Origin: Uranotaenia lowii | Lineage: Eukaryota > Arthropoda > Insecta > Diptera > Culicidae | Direction of reading: 5' to 3' | NCBI RefSeq assembly: GCF_029784155.1 | Contig: NC_073691.1 | Location: forward strand, 123,256,714-123,320,713 | Length of the DNA: 64,000 nucleotides | Shown here: one piece after another, positions 46,724 to 56,874 of the stretch | Layout: the number at the start of each line of letters is the position of its first letter | How positions within the stretch are numbered: the first letter of the stretch is position 1 | Made by a program: the position numbers and the translations under genes | The notes under the pieces: model-generated | The model's input: the letters and a program-made list of their open reading frames with translations, nothing else | Database searches by the model: none | What the model was told of the DNA's origin: nothing

Positions 46724-47209
46724 TATATAGAGGATGGCTTTTCCGAGATGGACATAGTTTGTAGTGGGTGATGCTTGGTCACGAAAATGTCAAACTTTTC
46801 ACGCCGTTTTAGTTTATATAATCCGCGGGTTCTTAAGTCCTAACTCATAAGAATATAAATTGAAAAAATAGGAAATTGGGATACTCAAAAAGACCAGCCA
46901 TCTTCCGGTGATCACCGGAAACAACCCCCGAAAAACTGTGATAAAATACAGTACGCGTCTATAGGGAAGAGAAGGGAGGCTTGGCCCCTAGAGTGACTTG
47001 ATTTTCGGAAAAAAACATGACTTTAGTTTAACATTTAACAAAATATAACTTAAAGATATTTTTTTGTTATTTCCAAATGTTTCGATTTTCGCGCCAACTC
47101 GACACAGTATCTGGCATGACCCTCTCAGAATTGAATGAAACTTTGTGTGTGTATAGTCCTCATATAGTAGGACTTGGCATACTGAGTTTTCTCAAAAAAA
47201 GATCTAGAC

Positions 47210-48678
47210 CATGGATGACCAAACCATGGCTGCGGCTACATGTGGCCCGCGAAGCTCGTTCCAGAATTGCAAAATTGAAATTTATGTTCTAAAAGTTCGT
47301 AATTTTTCTTGTACATATATTTATACCAATATGTAACACATATGTGTACAATATGTAACACATTATTTATACTTCTGAGTGCTATGCATTAAATCGTGGA
47401 TTTGGTTTTCAACTTTTTGCGAACATTGAGAGATTCTAGGTGACTCTAGATTAAATTTGAGGCTTTGAAAGGCGTAATGGAGACACTAAGACCTTTTTTT
47501 TCAAAATTACTTCAGTAAAGATCAATACGAAAATATACCGAATATCAAAATAAGGCTATGATCATTTAAAATCCGGGCAGTTACAAACGTGTGTATTTTA
47601 AAAACTATTCATTTAATCGAAAAACTTTCTATGGAGGAAATGAAGGTGTTAATATGACATTTAATGTAAAAATATTTAAAAAAATATTCATCAATGATTT
47701 CAAGAAATACTCTAATTTTTTCATAAAATCTCTTTTTTATCTTTGCACACTTTTTTCAGTCATGTATTGATTTATTACTACAGAAGCAAAACCTTTGCAA
47801 AATCATGATATTTTACACAAACTCACCTGGAAAAAGCAACTGGAATCTGGTTGGAACCTTTTCATGAGTAGGCATCTCGAAGAAATTGATCTCTTAAATC
47901 CGGTTTTAATAAAATTTTTTTTGTCCATCAGAACACATCTGTCATATTGCGTAAAAACCGGATGCACAGATTGCGATCTTTAGAACTGATCATTATTAGC
48001 TATTTACTTGGTGTCTACTAGTCAGGCAACACTTTTTGCCTGCCGGAAATGGATTTTTTGCATTATTTCCTAAAATTTCTACAGTTTTGTTTCGATTGAC
48101 TTGAAAATTTGACACAACATTCTTGAAATGTTTTACAATAAGAAAATAAAAAATAAAAAAATCGATTTTTTGAAAGTGTTAGACCCTACTCCCCCCTTAA
48201 AGTAGAAGGACAATTTACTAAACTTGTCATAACTTAGATCAAATGAAAAAAAAGATTAAGTTAATTTGGAGGAAAAGCTCTAATAAATAGAGAACATCAT
48301 ACAAAAAATCCATGATTTGGAAAAGGGATGATTCATAGTGTGCAGTGTAGGTGGTGCACGTGCCACCAAAAAACCAAAATCGATACACTTCTTCATTGTG
48401 CCACCAAAAAACCAAAATCATTACATACAGTTGCCAGTTGCCAAATTTTGTACGTGTGAACACCACATTTCCATTTATGCATTCAAAAGTGATTTACAAA
48501 ACAAAGTGTTGCATTTTTTCGAATTCACTTTTTACTTGAGGTGACCCAGATTTTTTTTTGATTTTAAACTTTAAAAAATCTGTAAATTTATTTTTACTCT
48601 GCATACTTTGGAAAAATATTCATGTGGTCCGCCAGCTCTAAAATTTTGCCCGCCTGTTGAAAGAGTTGGCCACCCATG
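47210..48678. mobile_element. hAT-like element with 8-bp target duplication
   Basis: 1,469 bp bounded by CATGGATGACCAAAC and (inverted) CATGGGTGGCCAAC, flanked by identical ATCTAGAC at 47202-47209 and 48679-48686. An 8-bp duplication and a C-A-N-G-G-N-T-G-G-C-C-A-A-type end fit hAT. It holds a piggyBac-like fragment (48070-48196) and a short tandem duplication of gtgccaccaaaaaacc at 48360-48420. No transposase frame. Confidence 0.85.
48070..48196 (+). mobile_element. Fragment of the TTAA element family
   Basis: The last about 127 bp matches the 3' end of the element at 9075-9804 (cagttttg, gacacaacattcttgaaat, aaagtgttagaccctac), ending CCCCCC before TTAA at 48197-48200. The 5' part is absent. 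Confidence 0.8.
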
Positions 48679-49928
48679 ATCTAGACTAAATTTCAGAAGG
48701 ATCAAACTTTTCAGGCCAGTTTTTATGAAAATGTTTAGCTCTAAAACTACAATTCCTTCACAAATATGGTCTATGGGAGAGTTTTAGAAAAATGATTGAA
48801 TTTTTAGAAAAAAGTATTGACAAAAAGTATTTTAAAATCCTACACTAAGAAAATGCATTTTAAAAACTAAAACTCAATTTCCCAAAAAACGCAATCCCAG
48901 AATTTGATGAAATTCTTTTCTAAGACGGGTAGTAATAAGGCCTACAAGGCGTCCATACATTGCAACTTAAGCATATTAAAGAGAAACAATTTCATCAAAT
49001 TCTGAGATGGCGTTTTTTGGGAAAACTAAGTATGCCAAGTTGCTTTACTAGGTATGATCTTTATGCCCACAAAGTTTCATTGAATTCTGAGAGGGTCATG
49101 CCAACTTCGTGTAGATTTTGCATTGAATCCGTCTAAAACAAAAAAAAAGGATATAAATATATACCTATATATTCCTATATTTCAATTGTTGGATATGAAC
49201 TTAAATATGCCATATAGACAAACTTATCTGTTCTCAAAATGCATAAATTGTGACATACGAAACAATATGGAAAACAAACAGTTAATGAACTTTAAACCTA
49301 TCGATTTTGTTTGATTTTTGATAAAGGTTAAGGCCCCTGAATAAAGGATCAAGTATTCTTAAGCCTGAAAAAGTTAATATTTTTTCCGCTCCACGAAAAT
49401 TCTTGCAATTTATCTAGAGGGTCACGTGCCGTCCTAAATTTAAGAGCAAAGTAACTTGAAAATACATGCTTAGAAGAAACTGTTAGTTTATCTCAAAAAG
49501 ATATGATTGAAACAATAAAATGGGATCAAGTCTCGCCATTCTTCTCTGTTCATATATTAAAGCTTCGTTCAATCGTTGGTAGCGATTGGTTTCTACTAAT
49601 TTCAGTCAAGTGGTAGTTGTTCTATGGGCTAATGTTTAAGTCAAGATAGGTCTGGTTGTTGCTCAATGAAGCAAGTTGAAACTAATCCAAACCGATCCAG
49701 CTTGGCAGAAGGATTGTTTCGATCTGGTAGAAATCGGTAGAAGTCAATTGGAAATAGACAAGTGATCAACTATCAATCAATTTCGACTTGTTTCGACCCG
49801 TTTCGACCGGACTTCATTGAACAGACTTCATTGTTACCTGCTTTTCCAGGCCAGGCTTGAGAAAATTTATCGTCATGAGGCGTGAAGCTGTGACTGTGAA
49901 GCCTCTTGGTTAATGAGCTTTGAACCTA

Positions 49929-50168
49929 CACAGTAAACGAAAATTACCGAGTTCGGTAATTTTTTTTACCGAAATCCTAACATGTGTAAATCGTTAAACT
50001 GTTCGGTAATTTTTTCGGTAAAAAATAAACGAACATCGGCAAATGAAGAATCGATTTACCGATGTTCGTTTAATTTTTACCGAAAAAATTACCGAACAGT
50101 TAAACGATTTACACATGTTAGGATTTCGGTAAAAAAATTACCGAACTCGGTAATTTTCGTTTACTGTG
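49929..50168. mobile_element. Near-perfect 240-bp palindromic MITE
   Basis: Ends CACAGTAAACGAAAATTACC and its inverse, with about 110-bp arms that are almost identical. TA on both sides (49927-49928, 50169-50170). The flanking sequence, joined across the element, matches 49281-49327 in this window, which has a single TA at the same point, showing the precise insertion. Confidence 0.92.
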
Positions 50169-50202
50169 TATCGATTTTGTTTGAATTTTGATAAAGGCTG
50201 CT

Positions 50203-50262
50203 TCCGACAAAGAAAAATTATGTGCTAGATTGTCGGTCGGAAGTCTGTGCTCCGCTGCAAAA
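50203..50262 (+). repeat. Diverged fragment of the foldback family at 8.2-8.5 kb
   Basis: gcttccgacaaagaaaa, gtgctagattgtcgg and ggaagtctgtg match the arm of the 8196-8503 element. Confidence 0.6.
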
Positions 50263-50610
50263 TTCTCCTAGCCACAAATTTTAACCGATTTTTATGATAA
50301 CTATAAGATGTAGACTGATTCTAGTTTCTCGCTATTTTAAATCTTTAATGCGTGGACATTGGATTTGAAATTTGGAACTTAGAAATCAGTTTCAGGTTTC
50401 AAGTGGTCGTTATATCATTTACCAAGTTGATTTCCATGCCACATTGCCTTTGCTGTCCACAAACATTAAGCGTGAGTTTTGTGGAGGGATGACGTACAGC
50501 CGGGCTCCTTAAAACAAATTATCACAATTTCTGCACTGCCCTTTCCTCTACCGACAAAACGGACCTGGCCGGCGTTGTTATTGGTTTTAATTCATAGAAG
50601 AATATAAAAC

Positions 50611-51264
50611 TATATAGTAGACTGAGTCAATTTGGAGTCATTTTTGAATATCCCTGGGATCTAAAAAGCTTCGCCATGAATTTTTGCATTATTTTTATGT
50701 TTACATGAGTATATTTAATGAGTTTACATGAGTATATTTCAACTTTTAGGTTTGTATGGGAAAGTTGAATATTTTGTACTGAAAAATCAGCATCAGTTTT
50801 GATTCTTTTGTGGAACCTAGCCTGCTCATGGTTTTCGTTCTAATTTATAAATTCTCCAAAGGAAATTTACAGCTGAACAACTTTGTTCAAGACAGTAACT
50901 TCGTATGTCATTAGGCAAAAAAGTTATTAGCTTTTTAACAGGGGTATGTCTTTTCGCATTTTTAAACAATATTTTTTTCAATAAAGTTGTTCAGCGGGAA
51001 ATTTCCTTTAAATAATTTATAAATTGGCACAAAAGCCATGAGCAGGCTAGATGCCACAGAAGAAACATTACTGAAGATGATATTTCAGTACCAAATATTC
51101 AATTTTCTCATACAAACCTAAAAGTTTAAATATGCTCATTTTAACGTTATTTTTAAATTCTGCAAAAAAACATTGAGAAGTTTTGAACCAAAACGAAGCT
51201 TTTTACATCCCAGGGTTTAAGAAATTTAAAAATGACCCCAAATCGACTCAATCGACCATTATAC
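50611..51264. mobile_element. Foldback element, about 300-bp arms
   Basis: Left arm 50611-50930 and right arm 50975-51264 are inverted copies (gactgagtcaatttgg, tccctgggat, cctgctcatgg, gctgaacaactttgttc). A scrap of the 155-bp MITE family lies at the centre (50939-50970). A lone right arm occurs at 30490-30790. Confidence 0.8.
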
Positions 51265-51695
51265 AACTAACTAGGAATGGCCGTAAATAGACTGTAGTTG
51301 AAGGCAAGCTAAAGATTGTTGTCAATGATTGATTTTTCTCAAAGCTGATTAATCTTGAAACGAACAAACGCCAAATCATTAAAACCAGAGGTTATAGACA
51401 AAATCCAGGATGCCAGGATCTTCTAAAACAGTTTTAAAACCAGGGATACCAAAAATGCTATTCCCTTGTTTCTGTTCGTACACTCGTCATGCAATCTGGA
51501 CTATCAGCGACGCCACTGCTTATTTTCTCTCACGATTTTCCATAAACTGCAATCACACGAACTTGTTAACGAGTGCTGTTAGTTGAGTTATACATACACT
51601 TTTTGCCAGTTTTATCCGAGTAAAAATGTATCATGATAGCAAGGCATAAAGTCGACGGGAAAATCGCTTTTCAGACTTTTAAAGGAAAAAATACA
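51265..51695. other. Spacer up to the gap
   Basis: No gene or repeat recognised. Confidence 0.4.
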
Positions 51696-52195
51696 NNNNN
51701 NNNNNNNNNNNNNNNNNNNNNNNNNNNNNNNNNNNNNNNNNNNNNNNNNNNNNNNNNNNNNNNNNNNNNNNNNNNNNNNNNNNNNNNNNNNNNNNNNNNN
51801 NNNNNNNNNNNNNNNNNNNNNNNNNNNNNNNNNNNNNNNNNNNNNNNNNNNNNNNNNNNNNNNNNNNNNNNNNNNNNNNNNNNNNNNNNNNNNNNNNNNN
51901 NNNNNNNNNNNNNNNNNNNNNNNNNNNNNNNNNNNNNNNNNNNNNNNNNNNNNNNNNNNNNNNNNNNNNNNNNNNNNNNNNNNNNNNNNNNNNNNNNNNN
52001 NNNNNNNNNNNNNNNNNNNNNNNNNNNNNNNNNNNNNNNNNNNNNNNNNNNNNNNNNNNNNNNNNNNNNNNNNNNNNNNNNNNNNNNNNNNNNNNNNNNN
52101 NNNNNNNNNNNNNNNNNNNNNNNNNNNNNNNNNNNNNNNNNNNNNNNNNNNNNNNNNNNNNNNNNNNNNNNNNNNNNNNNNNNNNNNNNNNNNNN
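51696..52195. other. Assembly gap, exactly 500 N
   Basis: Fixed-length placeholder; it ends a 25,000-bp piece that began at 26696. Confidence 1.
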
Positions 52196-54677
52196 ATCCG
52201 AAACTCATACGCCCGTCAACCTAATGTAAGAAAAAAGTGAAATAGACACTTCAACTTCGGATGGATACCTATCATAAGCAGTAATGTTTTTTTATCGTTC
52301 CATTCTTTAGCTATTGCTAAACAGTTCTGTTTTAGGACTCAAAAAACTATCTATTATCTTTATGGGTGGGAATCATACATCGGAAAAAAGCTAACAGTTT
52401 GAACCGACAATTTTAAGCCGAAAAAGTATCAACGGTCGGAGTGAACTCATAAAACAATGCGGAAGACATTGAACTTTTGCGGTTTATCTTTTTCTATTCT
52501 ACAAAATAGGTATATGTTTGGGTTATCTTTTCAACAAACTCTAGTTCAGAGTTCATTATCGAAAATTTAAATCGGGCTTGTAATATACAGGGTTGCCAAC
52601 GGATGTCCATAATCAAATTCCAGATTTTTAATCGGTTTTCTTGATTAAGAAAGGAAGGCTTTGTTTTATTAAATCTACAACCTCTAGGAATCATTTGAAT
52701 TCTTGAGGGCATCATAAGTTGATAGAAATCGATTTCGATTTTCATATAAGGCCCTTCTATCCGAAGGAGTATAAGTGCATAAAAGCTAATTTAAAGAACA
52801 CACGCTTAAGTTATGATGTTGGGTTATTTTCCGTATATTTTCAAAAATGAGTACTTTTGTTTTAATGTTAAAATATGTAAATAAAATCTGGAAAAATCAC
52901 AAAATATAGCTTTAAATATGAAGAATCGATTGGCGTTATTAACTCAAAAGCGAACATTTTTGCCCTTTGGCCCTGAGGGTTTTTTAGCTTAACAATTATC
53001 AAGCGACATATCACTAAGAAAAGATGATTGAAATATTTCGTATTCAGGACCCACAAATTTCCTAAAACAGCATTACAAATATAAGAATCTAAAGTGTTTT
53101 CACCTGTGTAATTTGAAAAAAGAATTTTTATTTTTGATTTCTATTCTAAGTTTCCAACTTAAAAATCTAGGTTAATTTTAGTTGCATAAGTTGATTTGTT
53201 TTTCAAAAGTTTATCTTTTCCACAGAAATTCTCTAAACAGATTCTGATTTTGAAGATGTATATTTATTTGAAAATTGCATTTCAATCTTAATCTCAGGTT
53301 GTAAATTTCAAATTTTAGCGTGATTTCTGAATAAAAAATCTTAATCTTAAAAAAGAATTCTGAATATGAATTCTTCATTTACTTTTTGAGTTGGACTTTT
53401 GAATAAATAATAGAAATTTCAATCCGATCTCTACATTTGGTTTTTCTACCTGAATGTTGAATTCAAATCGAAAATAATTTCAGATTCTGAAATTCTTATC
53501 CAAATATATGAATTTCGGTTTTTATTTCAAATTCCCGGTGCTTATTTCAGTTCCCGGTGCGCTGGCCACCCAGAATATAGCTCAGTTGGCAAGTCAGTAG
53601 CCTCCTAAGCCGATGTACGTGAGTTCGAGCGATAAGTTTTTTTTAATAACTGTCCATCAACTGCAACGTAGATATGAAGTCGCGAATGCCATAAAGATTG
53701 GTAAAACGATTATAATCGAAACAAACAAAATATTAAATCATGCTAGAAAAATGTTGGGGAAAGGTTTCCTAAATGGGCCTATCGGGTTAAATGCGCCTAC
53801 GGGCGTTTGACGACATGGCTGACAAGACAACATATCTAATCAATGAATTTTGAGGGTGATACGCTTTGAACATAAAGGCAAGAAAGAATTTTATGAATCA
53901 ACCAACTCCAAAAAATTCAAAAATTCATACAAGGTTTTGATACCTTTTGATGTAATATTTTGACTTTTAAGTTATACGTAAAGAAGCTCAAAACAAAAAA
54001 ATTGGTGGTTTTTGTTTCTTATTCAAATGAACCTTAGAAGTAAAACAAATTTAAGCTTTTATGTAGGTTTCATAATGATGGGAAAGTGGAATAAGATAGT
54101 GTTTTTGTAGCCCCCATCATGTTTGTAAAATGCCGCTACCCTTAAATAACAGGTTAAATAGAATAAATATATGATTTTTATCATTAAAATTTCAAATCTA
54201 AGGTCTAATCAACATCTTTATAATGGGAAAAACAAATAAATTGGTATAAATTGCACGAAAACTTGTATGAAACAAAATTGCATACTATATCATTGCACAA
54301 AACCTATAAATTAAGTAATTTTTGAACGAAAATTTGAATAACATCTAGAATATAAAATGTGAAACAACTCCCATCTTCCAGTATTTGTTTTTTGGTCTTG
54401 AAATATTGGATTTTTTCTTCGAAATTTAATGAAATACTTCAAACTTTATTTATGACAAAAGAAGAAATTGATATTTGTTCCAGCCTTATTAGCTGGATCA
54501 AAAAGTGATGAATGAAAATATACATTTTGATAGTCACAAGATATAGGTGAAATAAACATTTTATTTTTAACGCTGGTATTCGACCAGCTTGAACTTTTAT
54601 GCTTATTAAAAAACATTTTGTTCTATAACCCCATAGGTACGAATTAAATGAATTAATCGAAAGTTTTTCATTTATAG
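52196..54677. other. AT-rich region upstream of the knk exons
   Basis: No coding sequence recognised. It is probably intron or spacer next to the Knickkopf gene, since the first visible knk exon starts with a splice acceptor at 54677. Degenerate gaattctgaat and aaatttcaa words dominate 53150-53540. Confidence 0.5.
53572..53645 (+). mobile_element. tRNA-like Pol III unit
   Basis: TAGCTCAGTTGG (53578-53589) fits an A box and GTTCGAGCG (53623-53631) is one base from a B box, at normal tRNA spacing, followed by eight T (53638-53645), a Pol III terminator. Stems are imperfect and the acceptor ends do not pair, so a tRNA pseudogene or SINE head is more likely than a working tRNA. Confidence 0.45.
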
Positions 54678-56874
54678 ATGCTCAAAAACCGGAGGACGGT
54701 CCTTACCGAGGTAAGTATATAGGGAAATTCAACTCCTACCACCATCAAGCATCCGGCGATGTGTACGCGGTGGACGAATACACCTTCCTGGTGACGGGTT
54801 TCAACTACGACGGCAATGGAGTCGACACGTTCTTCTGGTCCGGCGCCAGCAACCGCCCCGGACCGCAAGGGTTCATAGTGCCGAATGAGTACGGCAAGTG
54901 AGTAACGAAGCCAACGATTTGGTTTGTAGCTTTTATGAACTCCTACTTTTCGTTACAGAACCAACATCCTAGAACGGTACTTCAACAAAGACTTCACGCT
55001 GCGACTGCCGGACAACAAAAAAATCACTGAAGTCAAGTGGTTGGCCGTGTACGATCTGAATTCGCAGAACAACTTTGCTGATGTGTATATACCGGAAGAT
55101 TTTGAACCTCCGGTAACGCAGAAAGCGGGAAGTCTATCCCGCAACAGCCATGCGGTGAGTAGCGAAGGAATCGACATCATGGATTCCAAAACGATCCGTA
55201 TTACTGAGTTCAACTACGACGGCAAAGGGAAGCAGGTGCAGTTTTGGGTTGGCGTTGGACCGTCTCCTTCGTCCAAGGGTAGCAAGGTGCCCGATGAGAT
55301 GGGATAGTAAGTTCTTTTTATCGTTAGATTGAATAATTATTGACTCATATTGTTGTTTCGACAGTTTGGACCCGATAAGAGCCTACGATAAGGAAACGAT
55401 CACGCTTGAGTTGCCAGGGGACATGACAATCTTCGATATCGATTGGTTTTCGGTGTACGACGTAGAAACCAAAGAAGATTGTGGATCGATTCTGATTTCG
55501 GATGACCTCAACGTCCCGCCATCCTTGGTTAAGGTCACACCGCATGCCGAATCGTTGCCAAACTGTCGTCAACTTCACAAAGATTATCGGGTTTCCTGGG
55601 AGGTATTCGGGCCGCAGGTCACTATTCAATTGGCCGGAAACGTGAAGCAGGATGAATATATGGCCTTTGGAATTAGCGGATCGGATACAAAAAGTCAAAT
55701 GCAAGGCGCTGATGTCGTAGTTGCTTTCATCGAAGGGCACCAGGGATATGCTGTAGATTACAACATAACATCATTGGCACCTTGTGTCCAAGTCCTCGGA
55801 CAAAATAAAGGTGTTTGCAGGGATGACGTGGTTGGTGGACAGGATAGCTTTCAGCTACATACATTCGGGCGAGAAAACGGAATCAACACGATCACTTTCA
55901 GGCGCATGTTGATTTCGCCGGACAATGGGGATAAAGAATTCCTGCTAGATCGCCCTATGTACATGATCTGGGCGATGGGACGACTGGATTCCAACAACGA
56001 ACCTACCTATCACGATGTTTACCCTAAGCGGGACATTGTGATGTCGTTCAACACCTCGGAACCGGTGAATGACTGCTTCAGTTTTACTCGATCGGAAGTC
56101 AACCTGAAGGATGTTTGGGAGCGTACGCAGATATTCGATCGATCGATTCGTTCATTTTCGGCAACACTCGGTCCCGCTGGTGGCAAACGGGCTTACCAGG
56201 GTATCACCGGACATGTATCCAATGGGCTTGCATGGTACATTAATGGTTTTATGGTGCCTGAGCTGTGGCTACGTCGGGGTTTGACCTATTCGTTCAAGGT
56301 ACGATAATAACGGCTTGAAAGGTTATGTGACAAATGTTATAACCAAAATTCAATTTCTCCACAGGTTCGCGGAGGCAACAACCCTCATTCGCCGGAGTTC
56401 TATCACCCGCTAGTCATAACAGATGAACCTCGCGGGGGTTTCGATCGTCTTTCGGACGCAAAGCAGAGCGAAATTAGAGTTTTGGCTGGGGTAGAGTTTA
56501 CTCGTCGAGGTCGCCCAAAACCTACTGCTGCTGGACCTCTATGCCTGGCCCGACATCCGGACGGTCAGGATCGCCGGTTGGACGACAACTTCGCCACCTT
56601 CAAGAAGTTCAATCGGACGCTACGGTGGAGCTGCGATTCTGGCGATCCAGCTATTCTGGAAATCACACCGAATTCGAGTTGGCCGGATGTGGTGTACTAT
56701 AACAGTTTCACGCACGCCAACATGGGCTGGAAGATTCATATCGTCGACAGTTATAGTAATTCAGCGCGAAGTGGCACCGACCGAATGCAAGGGAACTTAA
56801 GACTGCTGATAGGGAGTACGGTGATAATGATGGCAGTGTCCATTTCCCGACGACTGTTTTCTGAGATTTGTTGA
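54678..56874 (+). CDS. knk: Knickkopf-type DM13-DM13-DOMON cuticle protein, 5' exon missing
   Basis: Four exons (54678-54897, 54959-55306, 55365-56298, 56365-56874) with GT-AG borders encode 669 residues to a stop. Two DM13 domains come first (KYIGKFNSYHHQASGDVYAV and about residue 128 onward), each with a FNYDGxG core. They are followed by a DOMON domain (WEVFGPQVTIQLAGNV, AFGISGSD, VVVAFIEG), then a cupredoxin-like stretch (GLTYSFKVRGGNNPHSPEFY, DVVYYNSFTHANMGWKIHIV). The last 20 or so residues are hydrophobic, consistent with a GPI-anchor signal. Knickkopf is a GPI-anchored protein that organises and protects chitin in insect cuticle. The related Skeletor has the same domains but other lengths, so it is the alternative. 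The signal-peptide exon is not found. A likely poly(A) signal AATAAA is at 57372. Confidence 0.85.

Larger units (their letters stand above)
46964..49551. mobile_element. Host element that received the hAT insertion
   Basis: Ends ggg-aagagaagggaggcttggc and (inverted) agagaagaatggcgagacttg are loosely complementary. Inner landmarks are inverted between 47080-47200 and 48690-49110 (gcatgaccctctcagaatt against aattctgagagggtcatgcc). A further hairpin of ccaaaaaacgcaatcccagaa lies at 48893-49023. Non-coding. Confidence 0.5.

Noticed and set aside
51612..52229. Frames on both strands spanning the third N block
   Set aside because: Same artefact; about 20 real residues on each side, no similarity.
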